Shown piece by piece: positions 9,915 through 19,373 of a DNA stretch of 63,803 nucleotides. This DNA is from Ruminococcus sp. (GTDB taxonomy: Bacteria > Bacillota > Clostridia > Oscillospirales > Ruminococcaceae): the NCBI GenBank assembly GCA_017542475.1, contig JAFXXD010000034.1, forward strand, positions 1-63,803. Reading direction: 5' to 3'. Position 1 is the first letter of the stretch. Each line of letters starts with the position of its first letter. The position numbers were made by a program, and so were the translations under genes. The notes beneath the pieces are model-generated. The model saw only the letters and a list, made by a program, of their open reading frames with translations. It searched no databases and had not been told where the DNA came from.

Positions 9915-10042
9915 CTATTTTATATAATTGCTCGTCTGTATGAAGAAATTCGTTACAAATAGATAATAAGATACTGTTGAAACTGTGGGAAACGTGCACA
10001 AAAAAAAGAAAAAATGGTATATGTGTTTGATTGTAATTACTA

Positions 10043-10071
10043 TTGTTTTGCTCGGATTAAAATGCTATAAT
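10043..10071 (+). promoter_or_regulatory. Promoter of the pilus operon
   Basis: TTGTTT (10043-10048), a 17-base spacer and TATAAT (10066-10071) lie some 50 bases before the signal-peptidase-like gene. Confidence 0.65.
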
Positions 10072-10123
10072 TATGGTGTATAGGTATTATTAGGAGCAAA
10101 TCTGCGCTTTTTTTCGGAGTGTG

Positions 10124-10675
10124 ATGACAGTGAACGACGCGGCAGAGACTGCAACATCTATCGAAACGCCCAAAAAGCCGAAGAAAAAGCACTCGGCTGC
10201 ATATTATGCCGCCGCCTTTTTCGCAAAGATAGGCTGTACCGTGCTCTTCGTGTGGCTGCTGCTCACATTCGTCGCTGGAGTGTTTGTCTGCCACGATAAT
10301 TCGTCCTTCCCGATGATAAAGGACGGCGACCTGTGTATCACCTACCGCCTTGGTAAGCTTAAACAGGGCGACGAGGTCGTGTACAGGCGCGACGGCAAGG
10401 TGTGCTTCGGGAGGATAGTCGCCTTCGGGGGAGAGGCTGTCGGCATATCCGACGACTACGTCTCAGTGGACGGCTACCGCGTGTACGAGGATACAGTCTA
10501 CCCGACAACTGCCGAAAATGCGAGGATAACGTTCCCTTATACTGTACCCGGCAACTGCGTTTTTGTGCTGAACGATTTCCGCTCCGACATCACCGACAGC
10601 AGAACATACGGAGGTATACCGCTCGATGATGTCAAGGGGAAAGTGGTGTTCGTCCTGCGCAGGCGCGGGATATAA
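10124..10675 (+). CDS. Signal-peptidase-I-like pilus assembly protein lacking the catalytic lysine (SipA-like)
   Basis: This 183-residue S26-family protein has a Lys-rich cytoplasmic start (KKPKKK), one membrane helix (about residues 37-55) and motif B as SSFPMIKDGD, so Ser60 fits the nucleophile of the canonical S-M-x-P-T-L-x-x-G-D. The segment matching the KRVIG(L/F)PGD motif reads GRIVAFGGE: the general-base lysine is replaced by Gly96. Loss of catalytic residues is known for SipA of streptococcal pilus islands, which acts in pilin polymerisation rather than cleavage. Being first in an operon with an FctA-like pilin and a class B sortase supports that role (inference). An upstream in-frame GTG at 10121 lies within the GGAGTG ribosome site. 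Confidence 0.8.
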   Translation: MTVNDAAETATSIETPKKPKKKHSAAYYAAAFFAKIGCTVLFVWLLLTFVAGVFVCHDNSSFPMIKDGDLCITYRLGKLKQGDEVVYRRDGKVCFGRIVAFGGEAVGISDDYVSVDGYRVYEDTVYPTTAENARITFPYTVPGNCVFVLNDFRSDITDSRTYGGIPLDDVKGKVVFVLRRRGI

Positions 10676-10717
10676 ACAAGTTTGACCTTTTTGATGATAT
10701 AAAGGAGGAAATTTACA

Positions 10718-12106
10718 ATGAAAATCAAACGATCAATTGCGGCACTGGCTTCAATGGCAATGCTCGCGACCGCAGCAGCGGCTGCTGTTCCGATGAGTGC
10801 GGGGGCAGCTACATACAATGACGTGCTCGGAAAGAAGAACACTGATATCCAGAAGTATCTGATAATGGATATCGATGCAAATGTCCCGAATGCGGGCTTC
10901 ACCTTCGACATCACGAAGTATGACAGCGAGAAGGCTGCAGCTGCTGCACTGTCTTCTTCCGCGTCCGTTGATGTATATAACGGCGTCGATGCCGACAAGA
11001 TAACAGCGTCTGTAGACACAGCTGCGACTAAAGTTATTACGTTCGCACCCACGGACAGTGCAACAGTTGAAACAAACGCTGAATCTGATATCGCGTGGGC
11101 AACACCTGAGGTTTACGGCGATGAAAAGTGCTCGACCAAGTCACTTACGTATGATTTCAGTGCGGTAGGCTTCACGACTCCCGGTGTGTACCGCTACCTT
11201 ATCACCGAGACAGGTGCCGTTACAAACAAGGCTATCACGAACGATATCGGCATCTCGACCGATACGAACAAAACATACAGAACTCTCGACGTTGTCGTAC
11301 ACGACTATTCTTCGTACTACGATACGGTGCTTTCGGATGATGACAAACTGGATACTGATAAATATCCCGTGCCCGAGGGAGATGAGCTCTACATAAGCAC
11401 CTATATCCTGTATGCGGGCAAATATGACGCCGCGCCCTCTGATTCGACCGAGCTTGCAAAGAAAAGCTACAGCTACACGAATAAGTATACCACATATGAC
11501 CTCACGATAGGTAAGGACGTTGACGGAAATCAGGCTTCAAAGGATAAGTACTTCGCTATAACTGTCAGCATTTCAGATGCTGTTGCAGGCACTAAATATG
11601 CCGTATCGTATTTCGATGACGAAAACGCTTACACCATCGACGGAAGCAACGCGGAAATCAATGTTTCTCCCAACAGCGCTACGACCTGCTTCACCGAAGC
11701 AAAAACCCAGCCGACAGAGCTTACAGTAGGAGCAGACGGAACTGTTGAGCGGGTGTTCTATCTCAAGCACAATCAGAGAATAACCGTAAGAGGTCTTGCC
11801 GAAGGAACAGCTTATACTGTCTCAGAGAATGCTGAAACCTATACTGCAAGCGTAACTCCCGTACTTACTGCTTCGGGCGCTTCTATGCTCGGAACAAGCT
11901 ATACGGTCAATGATGCCCACGATCAGGTAACTGTTTCAAAAATCGTAGGCGACAACTCCGTAATCTTCACAAACACAAAGACAGGTCTCCTCCCCACAGG
12001 TATCATCGTATCAGTTGCGGGACCTGCTGTTGTAGGCATCATCGCGCTCCTCGGCATAGCCGTACTTCTCATCAGAGGCAGACGCAGAAGAGCCGAAGAA
12101 GAATAA
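10718..12106 (+). CDS. LPTGI-anchored major pilin (FctA/Spy0128-like)
   Basis: The protein has 462 residues. A signal peptide ends at about SAGAA/TYN. A first pilin domain contains FTFDITKYD and PGVYRYLITETG (E-box-like, with Glu for isopeptide formation). A second begins YDLTIGKDVDGN (candidate isopeptide Lys) and ends VIFTNTKTG (candidate Asn). The sorting signal is LLPTGI, a hydrophobic segment and an RGRRRR tail. By family it is the backbone subunit polymerised by the next-door class B sortase. AAAGGAGG precedes the ATG. It lies 42 bases after the SipA-like gene and 3 bases before the sortase. Confidence 0.88.
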   Translation: MKIKRSIAALASMAMLATAAAAAVPMSAGAATYNDVLGKKNTDIQKYLIMDIDANVPNAGFTFDITKYDSEKAAAAALSSSASVDVYNGVDADKITASVDTAATKVITFAPTDSATVETNAESDIAWATPEVYGDEKCSTKSLTYDFSAVGFTTPGVYRYLITETGAVTNKAITNDIGISTDTNKTYRTLDVVVHDYSSYYDTVLSDDDKLDTDKYPVPEGDELYISTYILYAGKYDAAPSDSTELAKKSYSYTNKYTTYDLTIGKDVDGNQASKDKYFAITVSISDAVAGTKYAVSYFDDENAYTIDGSNAEINVSPNSATTCFTEAKTQPTELTVGADGTVERVFYLKHNQRITVRGLAEGTAYTVSENAETYTASVTPVLTASGASMLGTSYTVNDAHDQVTVSKIVGDNSVIFTNTKTGLLPTGIIVSVAGPAVVGIIALLGIAVLLIRGRRRRAEEE

Positions 12107-12109
12107 GCA

Positions 12110-12808
12110 TTGCGGAAATTCTGGATAGGGATGAACGTCCTCTACGAGAGGGTGCTCCTTATCGTGCTTGTGTTCGTACTGCTGATAGTGTCGTGGTGTA
12201 TGTACGATAATTACTACATCTACTCGCACACGCTCGAGGCGGATATAACCAGATACAAGCCGGGCAGGACCTTCTCCCTCACCGCCGAGGACCCGCAGAT
12301 GTCGGACGAAATGGTGGCGTGGCTCACCATAGACGGCACGAATATCGACTACCCCGTAATGCAGGGCAGCAATAACCTGAAATACCTCAATACCGACCCG
12401 TTCGGGAGCTATTCGCTTTCGGGGAGCATATTCCTCGACAGCAGGAACAGTCCCGATATGACCGACAGCTACTCGGTGGTTTACGGTCATCATATGGAGC
12501 ACGGGAAGATGTTCGGGGCACTGGACGAATTTCTCGATAGCTCCTACCTCACCGAGCATACGGGCGGCTCGCTCATTATCGGAAGCAATGCTGACGATAC
12601 GTACCCGCTCGAGGTGTTCGCAAGTATGAAGGCGAGTGCCAACGACGAAAATATCTTTGATTTCAAGTGCGGGGATATAGTCGGATATATCCGCGACAAT
12701 TCACAGGTCTTCACAAGATCGGACGACAAGCCTGTGATAGCCCTCTCGACGTGCTCGTCGGGAGATATGATCGAGAGAACGATCGTATTCTGTTATATCA
12801 TCAAATGA
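12110..12808 (+). CDS. Class B sortase (pilin polymerase)
   Basis: This 232-residue protein has an N-terminal membrane anchor (VLLIVLVFVLLIVSW). The sortase core contains WLTIDGTNIDYPVMQ, the catalytic His in VYGHHMEHGKMF, the Cys in LSTCSSGD and the Arg in MIERTIVF. These YxVYGHHM and TC-x-R spacings are those of class B. The TTG at 12110 is taken as start because the charged MRKFW leader belongs to the anchor; an ATG at 12131 is the alternative and has a poorly spaced ribosome site. Only 3 bases separate it from the pilin stop, so translational coupling is likely. It should join the LPTGI proteins of this operon into a pilus. Confidence 0.88.
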   Translation: MRKFWIGMNVLYERVLLIVLVFVLLIVSWCMYDNYYIYSHTLEADITRYKPGRTFSLTAEDPQMSDEMVAWLTIDGTNIDYPVMQGSNNLKYLNTDPFGSYSLSGSIFLDSRNSPDMTDSYSVVYGHHMEHGKMFGALDEFLDSSYLTEHTGGSLIIGSNADDTYPLEVFASMKASANDENIFDFKCGDIVGYIRDNSQVFTRSDDKPVIALSTCSSGDMIERTIVFCYIIK

Positions 12809-12828
12809 ACAGGAAGGAGAGTGAGCAT

Positions 12829-13590
12829 ATGAGCACGATACGCAGATGTTTCTGCTGCCTCGCAGTATGCCTGCTCTCCTTTTTCGTTTTTCCCTGCTGT
12901 ACCGCTTTTGCAGGTACATATGAGAAGGAACACCTTGAAATACCCGTGATGTGCCTCGATGTTGAGGACATCGAAGACCACGTCTACATCGTGAAGATAA
13001 CTACCGAAGACACACTTGCCCCCCTTCCGCAGACGGATACCCTTTATATAAACCAGAACGGAAGAGGACAGTTTGAAATAGACATCGACCAGCCGGGCAC
13101 CTTTGTGTACAATATCTTTGAGACCGAGGGCGACGAGGACGATATCGAATACGAGCAGACCGTATACACGGTGACAGTGTACGTGGAGACGAACGCGAAT
13201 GATGAGCTGCTCTATTCCGTGACGGCGGCTGTCAACGGTATGCCTGTCAAATCCGAGGAGATACAGTTTCAGGATAAGCTGATGGACAACTCCGAAAGGA
13301 AGAAGCCGTCCACTACAACGACGACGGCACCTGAGACGACGACAACAGCTGCCGAAACAACAAATACTACAGCAACGACAACCACAACAACTGCGGTGAC
13401 TACAGCGGCGTCTGTCACTGCGACCGAGACCGCTTCGACTACAAAGGCAAATTCCATTGTCAGCTTTGTTGACGATGTCCTGACAGGCGACAGCTTCCCC
13501 GCAAAGCTGCTTTGCATCATAATTATCGCGGCGCTGATAATTATGGTCGGCGCGTTTGCACTGAGAAAGAATAACGGCGATAACGACTGA
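12829..13590 (+). CDS. Small pilin-like protein with Thr-rich stalk and C-terminal membrane helix (FctB-like)
   Basis: The start at 12829 follows GGAAGGAG. Of 253 residues the first ~28 are a signal peptide (CLLSFFVFPCCTAFA/G). One pilin fold follows, with PGTFVYNIFETEG and YTVTVYVETN strands as in FctA/FctB. A stalk of TTTTTTAPETTTT type leads to a C-terminal hydrophobic helix (LLCIIIIAALIIMVGAFAL) and an RKNNGDND tail. No LPxTG-like motif precedes the helix (the nearest text is DSFPAKL), so it is either held in the membrane or uses an unusual signal. Its place between sortase and adhesin suggests the basal or minor pilin (inference). Confidence 0.75.
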   Translation: MSTIRRCFCCLAVCLLSFFVFPCCTAFAGTYEKEHLEIPVMCLDVEDIEDHVYIVKITTEDTLAPLPQTDTLYINQNGRGQFEIDIDQPGTFVYNIFETEGDEDDIEYEQTVYTVTVYVETNANDELLYSVTAAVNGMPVKSEEIQFQDKLMDNSERKKPSTTTTTAPETTTTAAETTNTTATTTTTTAVTTAASVTATETASTTKANSIVSFVDDVLTGDSFPAKLLCIIIIAALIIMVGAFALRKNNGDND

Positions 13591-13626
13591 GCGGGCACAT
13601 AAATCTGAATGAAAGGAGATGATACG

Positions 13627-16600
13627 ATGTTTGTGACAAAGAGGCTTATCAGCGGATTGGCTGCTCTTGTGATGGCTGTTGCGGGCACGCTCCCGACAGC
13701 GACCGCCGTTGTCGGCAGAGATGATAGCACCACTGTCGCGGACGAGGAAAGTCACGTCCTGAAGCACCAGAGCCTCGAGCTCTGCCCCGATGAGAGCGAC
13801 TCCGACAAGACTGTCACCCTCGACGGACTTATGCCGAAGAATGCCACGGCGACAGCTGTGGACGTCACTGAGATGATAGCTGATTCGGACATCGTAACGT
13901 CTCCGCTCTGCGACGACAGCTCCGTTGTTGTCGCCTATGATATCACTATCTCCGACGGGGAGGGCGAATTCCAGCCCGACAGCTCGCGCCCGATATACGT
14001 CGGGATAACCGACCCGAGTATAACTGATTCCGAGTTTACCGAGCTGTGGCACATCAGCGACGACGGTCAGCGCGAGCAGATAAGCGATTTCACCGTCGAG
14101 GACGGCGCTGTCAGCTTCTATGCCGAGGGCTTCAGCGTTTATGCGGTGGTCAAAAACGACAAGCTAACCTCAAAAGAATATGGCTGGCAGGTAGTTAAAA
14201 GTGTTGAAGACATCAACACAAAAGGTTCGGCAGGATTATATGTTGGTTCTAATTTTAATCGTTTCCTGACAGGTGAAGTAGTGCAAAGTGCGAACACTCG
14301 AAACGGTTTGGATACAATCGAAAGCACTTCTGTACCTACTGATAGTATCCCTCTGTTTTATTTTATTCAGAATGAAGATAATCCTGACCAATACAGCATT
14401 TACACAATAGAGAACAATAAAACATACTATGTCAGAATGTATGTAAGTGATAAGAAGAATGGACGAGCCGGTCTGAATTTTACCGATGCTGAATCTCAAA
14501 AAACATGGTTTACTTTTGAAGAAAAAGATGATACGGATTCATTCTATTGTTCAGCAACATTTGCTAATGACACAAACACATATTACTGGAACAAAAATGG
14601 AAGAAATGGTGGAGAAGGTGCATTTGTTGGTTATAATGTGAAAGGTAACGAAAATACTGTCTTTTTGAAACTGTATTATTATGCAGGTGAAATGTCAGAT
14701 GATCCCTACGAGCTCGACGGCAAGTCCTACGGCTTTATGAACTACGAGAGCAACTCCTACGCCTACGCTATGCAGAGCGACTTCAAGGCAAAGCAGATGG
14801 AAGCGAAGGTCAACCCGCTCAGTCACGAGGGTATCAACTATATCGCCAAGAACAGCGACATTACTTTCTGGACCTTTCATAAGGCTTCCGAGGACAATTA
14901 CTACATCTCCACCACCGACAATGACGGCAATGTAAAATACATCAAGGTCACAGGCAGCGGTAGTTCTCAGGTCAGAGAGCTCGTCGATTCCGTTGACGAT
15001 GCTACTCTGATAAAGGTCATTCCCCAGAGCGGCGACAACATCGGAAAGATAAAGCTCTGCGCTGACAATAAGTACCTGTATCTGAACGGCACGAGCGATT
15101 TTAAGTTTGACACCGATAAGGGCAGCGCCTCGCTTATCAAGCTCGTCGAGAAGGACGTGCAGATCACCGATGACGACTTCAAGGTCTACTCAGCCGAGAA
15201 AATAGGCATTTCCGAGGCTGTGAACGGCGAAGAATACATCGTCTATACGCGTGTATGGGACGATACCAAGAAGGCTTACAGATTCTTCGCGGTAGACCAC
15301 GACGGTACACTCGTCGAGTGCTACGAGCGCGGCGACGATATTATGTGGATAGGCAGCAGGATAAACACCCTCGAATGGGATTTCACCGAGTATTACGGTC
15401 TGGACGGCAAGCCCAACTACTACTATGAGCTGCGCAATACCTACTCGGATATGTATCTGGCTCCGCAGATAGGCGGAGAGGCACTCTCGGACGGTACTAT
15501 CGGCATTAACCTCCCAGGCAGACAGGACGGCGAATACTACTCCGATATCCTCGCCTGGGACGAACCGCACTACGCCTATGCGGCACTTGTTGCAAACAAA
15601 GAAGATACCGCGCTGACCACGGCTGCAAAATCCAGGGCGGGCACGTTCTACTTCGCCAAGGTCAAGGACTATGAGACTTCAAGCGGACTGACAGAGGTCG
15701 AGACCATCGACAACAACGAGTACGGCATCACTATGAAAATGGTGGACTGGAAGGGCAGCACCGGCAACACCGGAGATGTCCAGAATACGTTTTTGAATAC
15801 GGATTCAAAATCTCACGGGCTGGCAGCTCATTCGGGGCTTTTATCTACAGATCTTGAAAAGGATGCAGACGGCAAATATACGTATCCCACGGTGTTGAAC
15901 GGTGTGAACCAATCACTGGGCTTGCTGTATAACGAGACCGCTGAAGATAAGATCGAGGACGCGCTCAGGGAAGTCAATCACCTGTTCATCAAGAGTACCT
16001 ATGAAGCAACAGGCTACTTTGAATTTGACAGCTGTCAGAATTTCGCTACCCTCAAAAAGCAGGATAGGCAATTCAACACCGAGACCGTAAATGTTAGTGA
16101 AGGCGTAACAAAGGAAGTAACCAATTTTACAGTATACAGACAGCTTGGCACAAATGACTCTTCAGCAAAAACAACGCTGTGCCACGGACAATTCCTGCCG
16201 TACAACACGATCAAAGAAGGAAAGTATCCGTCAAAGAATCCCTATAATCTTTATTCCGCACTGGCTAATCCTGATAATAAGAGCATTGGTCTGCTTGATG
16301 ATTCAGACCCGAGAAAGTATGAGAGGCTTCATCTGGTTCAGGAGAGCACGGACTATTTCAACGGCATGGAGCTCGAGGCGAGCTTCGTCCAGACGCCTAA
16401 CGGCAAGGACAACTGGAATCACGACATCATCTTCGAGTTCACGGGCGACGACGACTTCTGGCTCTACGTTGACGGCGAGCTTGTCATAGACCTCGGCGGT
16501 ATACATTCCGCTCTTGAAGGAAAGGTCAATTTCGCAACAGGACAGGTCATAGTCAACGGCGTAGAAAAAACACTGAGACAGGTGTTCAAAGAAAACTACG

Positions 16601-19320
16601 AAACACGCAATCCCGGCGCATCAGCAGCAGATGTAAATGCATACCTTGCAGAATACTTCGACGACGGCGAGGTCGTATTCAAGGATTACTCTCAGCACAA
16701 GATGAAGATATTCTATATGGAGCGTGGTGCAGGTGCGTCGAACCTCCATATGCGATTCAACCTCAGCTATGTTACTCCCGGACACGTTATCCTCAAGAAG
16801 GAAGTCGAGGGCGCAGAGGACCTCGACCTCAGCCTTGTACAGTATCCCTTCCAGATATACTACAATGACGACAGTCTGCACCCTGATGTATTCCAGCCGC
16901 TGGGAAATGATGACGCAAATGTAAGCATCACTTATCAGAACTCGACTCAGAAGGTGGAATTCAAGGAGCATTATACTCCGCCGGGCTGTACGGATACGTT
17001 TGACAATGTCTTTTTCCTCAACCCCGATCAGGTCGCGGAGATACACTTCCCCTCGAAAACCATCAACTATAAAGTAGTAGAATGCGGCTTGAGCAGCATT
17101 TACGATTCTGTAAGGATAAAAGGCGAGGAAGATGTGCTTGCAGCCAAACCTATAGCTGCGGCGGAAGGCTCCTATGTCGAACGCTATTATTACGAGACAA
17201 AGCCTTACGAAGTAGAAAAGAAGCAGAGTATGGTATTCGTCAATAAGTTCAAGGATGGCGCTCTTCGTCCTCTCTATTTCACGAAGATCCTGAAGGACGA
17301 GAACGGACACGAGCTGACGTATGACTTGGAGCACCCGAATGAAGAAAACGTTGACAATACCACATTCCAGTTCAGGCTGTATCTGACGAACGGCGTTGAT
17401 GATGAACTGCGGCTTGCAAATATGGCTAAGTACCGCGTATTGACCCCGAGCGTCAAAATAGATGAGGAGAACAGCGTCAGGTACTATTGCAGCTGGGACG
17501 CAGACGCTCAGAGATTCGTTCCCACCGAATATACGTCCCAATCAGGTATGTCAACTTCCTTGGAGACAAAGCTGAAGGAAATAAAAGAAGATACCACATT
17601 GACGGCTGAAGAAAAGCAGCAGAAAAAGGAGGATCTTCTCGATCTGATAACCTTCGAGACGTCTATAAACGGTACTATCTCGCAGATCCCCGCGGGCTAC
17701 ACCGTCGAGGTGCCGAACCTGACCGCGGGCGTCCGCTTCAAGGTCGTTGAGCGGCCGAATGAGACGGAGCTCGGTTACGGCAAGGTCGAGTATCAGGTTG
17801 TAAACGAATCCTATTACTACTCCAGCAGCGGCGACAAGAACGACGGAACTGTAAATACCGAAGATCCCCCCGAAATGAATGTCATAAACAAGCGCGGCTA
17901 TGGTCTTGAGGTAAGAAAGCAGTGGAGCGATTCCGACTTCACCTACAACCACAACCCTATATACGTAGCTGTATACAAAAAGAGCGGAAATACCGAAACT
18001 CTCCTTCCCGAAACTGTCAGGGAGATATCGCCGAAGAATTCGTTCGTGCGTTATTTCTTCGACGGCAAAGAGGAAAATGACGGTGTTATCAGTGAAGATG
18101 ACTTCAACAGCTATGTTGTCCGTGAGGTAACGCTTACAAGAATCGACGGTGTAGCGTATGATCCCGATCCCGAGCCCGTTGAGATAGATCCTGAATCGCA
18201 GCAGGTTAAAGAGAAGGAACCTGATCCGAACAGACCGATCCCCGACGATGACTTCAAGATAACAAATATCGCTGATTTCAAGGTCGCAAAGGTAGATAAC
18301 GAGGGTTTGCTCAACAAGGCATATACTATGAAGGAAGCGAATAAATACGTTCCCGTACACAATTACAAGGACGAATATACGTACTTCCCTACCTATAATC
18401 AGGGCGAACCCGAGTCCGTAAGCGAAGGCTCTGTCGGCTTGAAGCGAAAGGACTCCATAAGAAACGACCGCGGCGGCGGTATCATCATAACCCTGCACGA
18501 TATGGACACTAAGGAGCCTCTGCGCGGCGGAGAATTCGAGCTGAGGGAAGAGGACGGTAATTATGTCGGTAAATTCACCACCGATGGCGACGGACAGATA
18601 ACTATCCTGTATAAGGGCGAAAACCTTAAAACAAATGAGCAGTATACCCTCAGTCAGACCAAAGCTCCCGCGGGATATATCGGCGTGCCCAACACTGTGA
18701 AATTCAAAGTGGAAGAGTCAGGTAACGTTGTAACTGAGATATATGTCACGGGAAATGACCCAAAATGGGCAAACCGCGAAATCTTAATAAGCAACGAGGA
18801 GAGCCTCATCGGCCACATCAGAGTCTACAACAAGCCGTTCACTCTTCAGGTGAAGAAGGTGGATTCCTCGACAGGAGCACCGCTCAAGGGCGCACATTTC
18901 GCTCTGTATAAGTGTGTGAACGGGGTCAAGGACTATACTCCGATGCAGAACTACACTGATATTGTCAGCGGCGAAAACGGCGTCATTGCCGAGATAAGCG
19001 CTGCTCTCGGACACGGTACCTACTGCCTTGAGGAGCTGTCAGCTCCGACAGGCTATGAAAAGCTTACTGCTGATATCAGATTCACGATATCCTCCGACGG
19101 AGCAGTTACCGCCACAGGAAACGGAAGCAGTCTGACAGTGGATGACGGTGAAAGCAGCTGCTCGTATCTGATAAAGATATCGAACAGCAAGAAGGAGACT
19201 TCAATACTGTTGCCTACAGGAATCGAGACGCACGGTGCGGCGACAGCTTCGATGCTGTTCCTGCTTGTCACGTTCGGAGCCTTCCTGCTGATACGTACTA
19301 AGATGCGCAAAAAAGAATAA
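13627..19320 (+). CDS. Giant LPTGI-anchored adhesin with fibro-slime and Cna-B/SpaA domains
   Basis: The ATG at 13627 follows AAAGGAGATGATACG; the ORF opens 6 codons earlier. The protein has 1,897 residues: signal peptide (GLAALVMAVAGTLPTATA), variable N-terminal region, a fibro-slime/PA14-like domain at about 795-1045 (FEFTGDDDFWLYVDGELVID), Ig-like repeats, a Cna-B domain near 1423-1500 (LEVRKQWSD), two SpaA-like folds at about 1615-1710 and 1735-1855, and LLPTGIE followed by a hydrophobic helix and RTKMRKKE. By analogy it is the tip or ancillary adhesin of the pilus. Codons for residues ~178-357 (14160-14698) are strikingly AT-rich against GC-rich flanks, suggesting a swapped module. Last gene of the operon, closed by a terminator. 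Confidence 0.88.
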   Translation: MFVTKRLISGLAALVMAVAGTLPTATAVVGRDDSTTVADEESHVLKHQSLELCPDESDSDKTVTLDGLMPKNATATAVDVTEMIADSDIVTSPLCDDSSVVVAYDITISDGEGEFQPDSSRPIYVGITDPSITDSEFTELWHISDDGQREQISDFTVEDGAVSFYAEGFSVYAVVKNDKLTSKEYGWQVVKSVEDINTKGSAGLYVGSNFNRFLTGEVVQSANTRNGLDTIESTSVPTDSIPLFYFIQNEDNPDQYSIYTIENNKTYYVRMYVSDKKNGRAGLNFTDAESQKTWFTFEEKDDTDSFYCSATFANDTNTYYWNKNGRNGGEGAFVGYNVKGNENTVFLKLYYYAGEMSDDPYELDGKSYGFMNYESNSYAYAMQSDFKAKQMEAKVNPLSHEGINYIAKNSDITFWTFHKASEDNYYISTTDNDGNVKYIKVTGSGSSQVRELVDSVDDATLIKVIPQSGDNIGKIKLCADNKYLYLNGTSDFKFDTDKGSASLIKLVEKDVQITDDDFKVYSAEKIGISEAVNGEEYIVYTRVWDDTKKAYRFFAVDHDGTLVECYERGDDIMWIGSRINTLEWDFTEYYGLDGKPNYYYELRNTYSDMYLAPQIGGEALSDGTIGINLPGRQDGEYYSDILAWDEPHYAYAALVANKEDTALTTAAKSRAGTFYFAKVKDYETSSGLTEVETIDNNEYGITMKMVDWKGSTGNTGDVQNTFLNTDSKSHGLAAHSGLLSTDLEKDADGKYTYPTVLNGVNQSLGLLYNETAEDKIEDALREVNHLFIKSTYEATGYFEFDSCQNFATLKKQDRQFNTETVNVSEGVTKEVTNFTVYRQLGTNDSSAKTTLCHGQFLPYNTIKEGKYPSKNPYNLYSALANPDNKSIGLLDDSDPRKYERLHLVQESTDYFNGMELEASFVQTPNGKDNWNHDIIFEFTGDDDFWLYVDGELVIDLGGIHSALEGKVNFATGQVIVNGVEKTLRQVFKENYETRNPGASAADVNAYLAEYFDDGEVVFKDYSQHKMKIFYMERGAGASNLHMRFNLSYVTPGHVILKKEVEGAEDLDLSLVQYPFQIYYNDDSLHPDVFQPLGNDDANVSITYQNSTQKVEFKEHYTPPGCTDTFDNVFFLNPDQVAEIHFPSKTINYKVVECGLSSIYDSVRIKGEEDVLAAKPIAAAEGSYVERYYYETKPYEVEKKQSMVFVNKFKDGALRPLYFTKILKDENGHELTYDLEHPNEENVDNTTFQFRLYLTNGVDDELRLANMAKYRVLTPSVKIDEENSVRYYCSWDADAQRFVPTEYTSQSGMSTSLETKLKEIKEDTTLTAEEKQQKKEDLLDLITFETSINGTISQIPAGYTVEVPNLTAGVRFKVVERPNETELGYGKVEYQVVNESYYYSSSGDKNDGTVNTEDPPEMNVINKRGYGLEVRKQWSDSDFTYNHNPIYVAVYKKSGNTETLLPETVREISPKNSFVRYFFDGKEENDGVISEDDFNSYVVREVTLTRIDGVAYDPDPEPVEIDPESQQVKEKEPDPNRPIPDDDFKITNIADFKVAKVDNEGLLNKAYTMKEANKYVPVHNYKDEYTYFPTYNQGEPESVSEGSVGLKRKDSIRNDRGGGIIITLHDMDTKEPLRGGEFELREEDGNYVGKFTTDGDGQITILYKGENLKTNEQYTLSQTKAPAGYIGVPNTVKFKVEESGNVVTEIYVTGNDPKWANREILISNEESLIGHIRVYNKPFTLQVKKVDSSTGAPLKGAHFALYKCVNGVKDYTPMQNYTDIVSGENGVIAEISAALGHGTYCLEELSAPTGYEKLTADIRFTISSDGAVTATGNGSSLTVDDGESSCSYLIKISNSKKETSILLPTGIETHGAATASMLFLLVTFGAFLLIRTKMRKKE

Positions 19321-19327
19321 ATGAAAA

Positions 19328-19363
19328 AACTCCCGAAAAGCGGATTGCTTCTCGGGAGTTTTC
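19328..19363. terminator. Bidirectional terminator between the adhesin and lectin-dockerin genes
   Basis: The hairpin has arms AACTCCCGA and TCGGGAGTT with an inner AAGC/GCTT pair, an A run at left and a T run at right. Confidence 0.85.
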
Positions 19364-19373
19364 TTATATCGGC

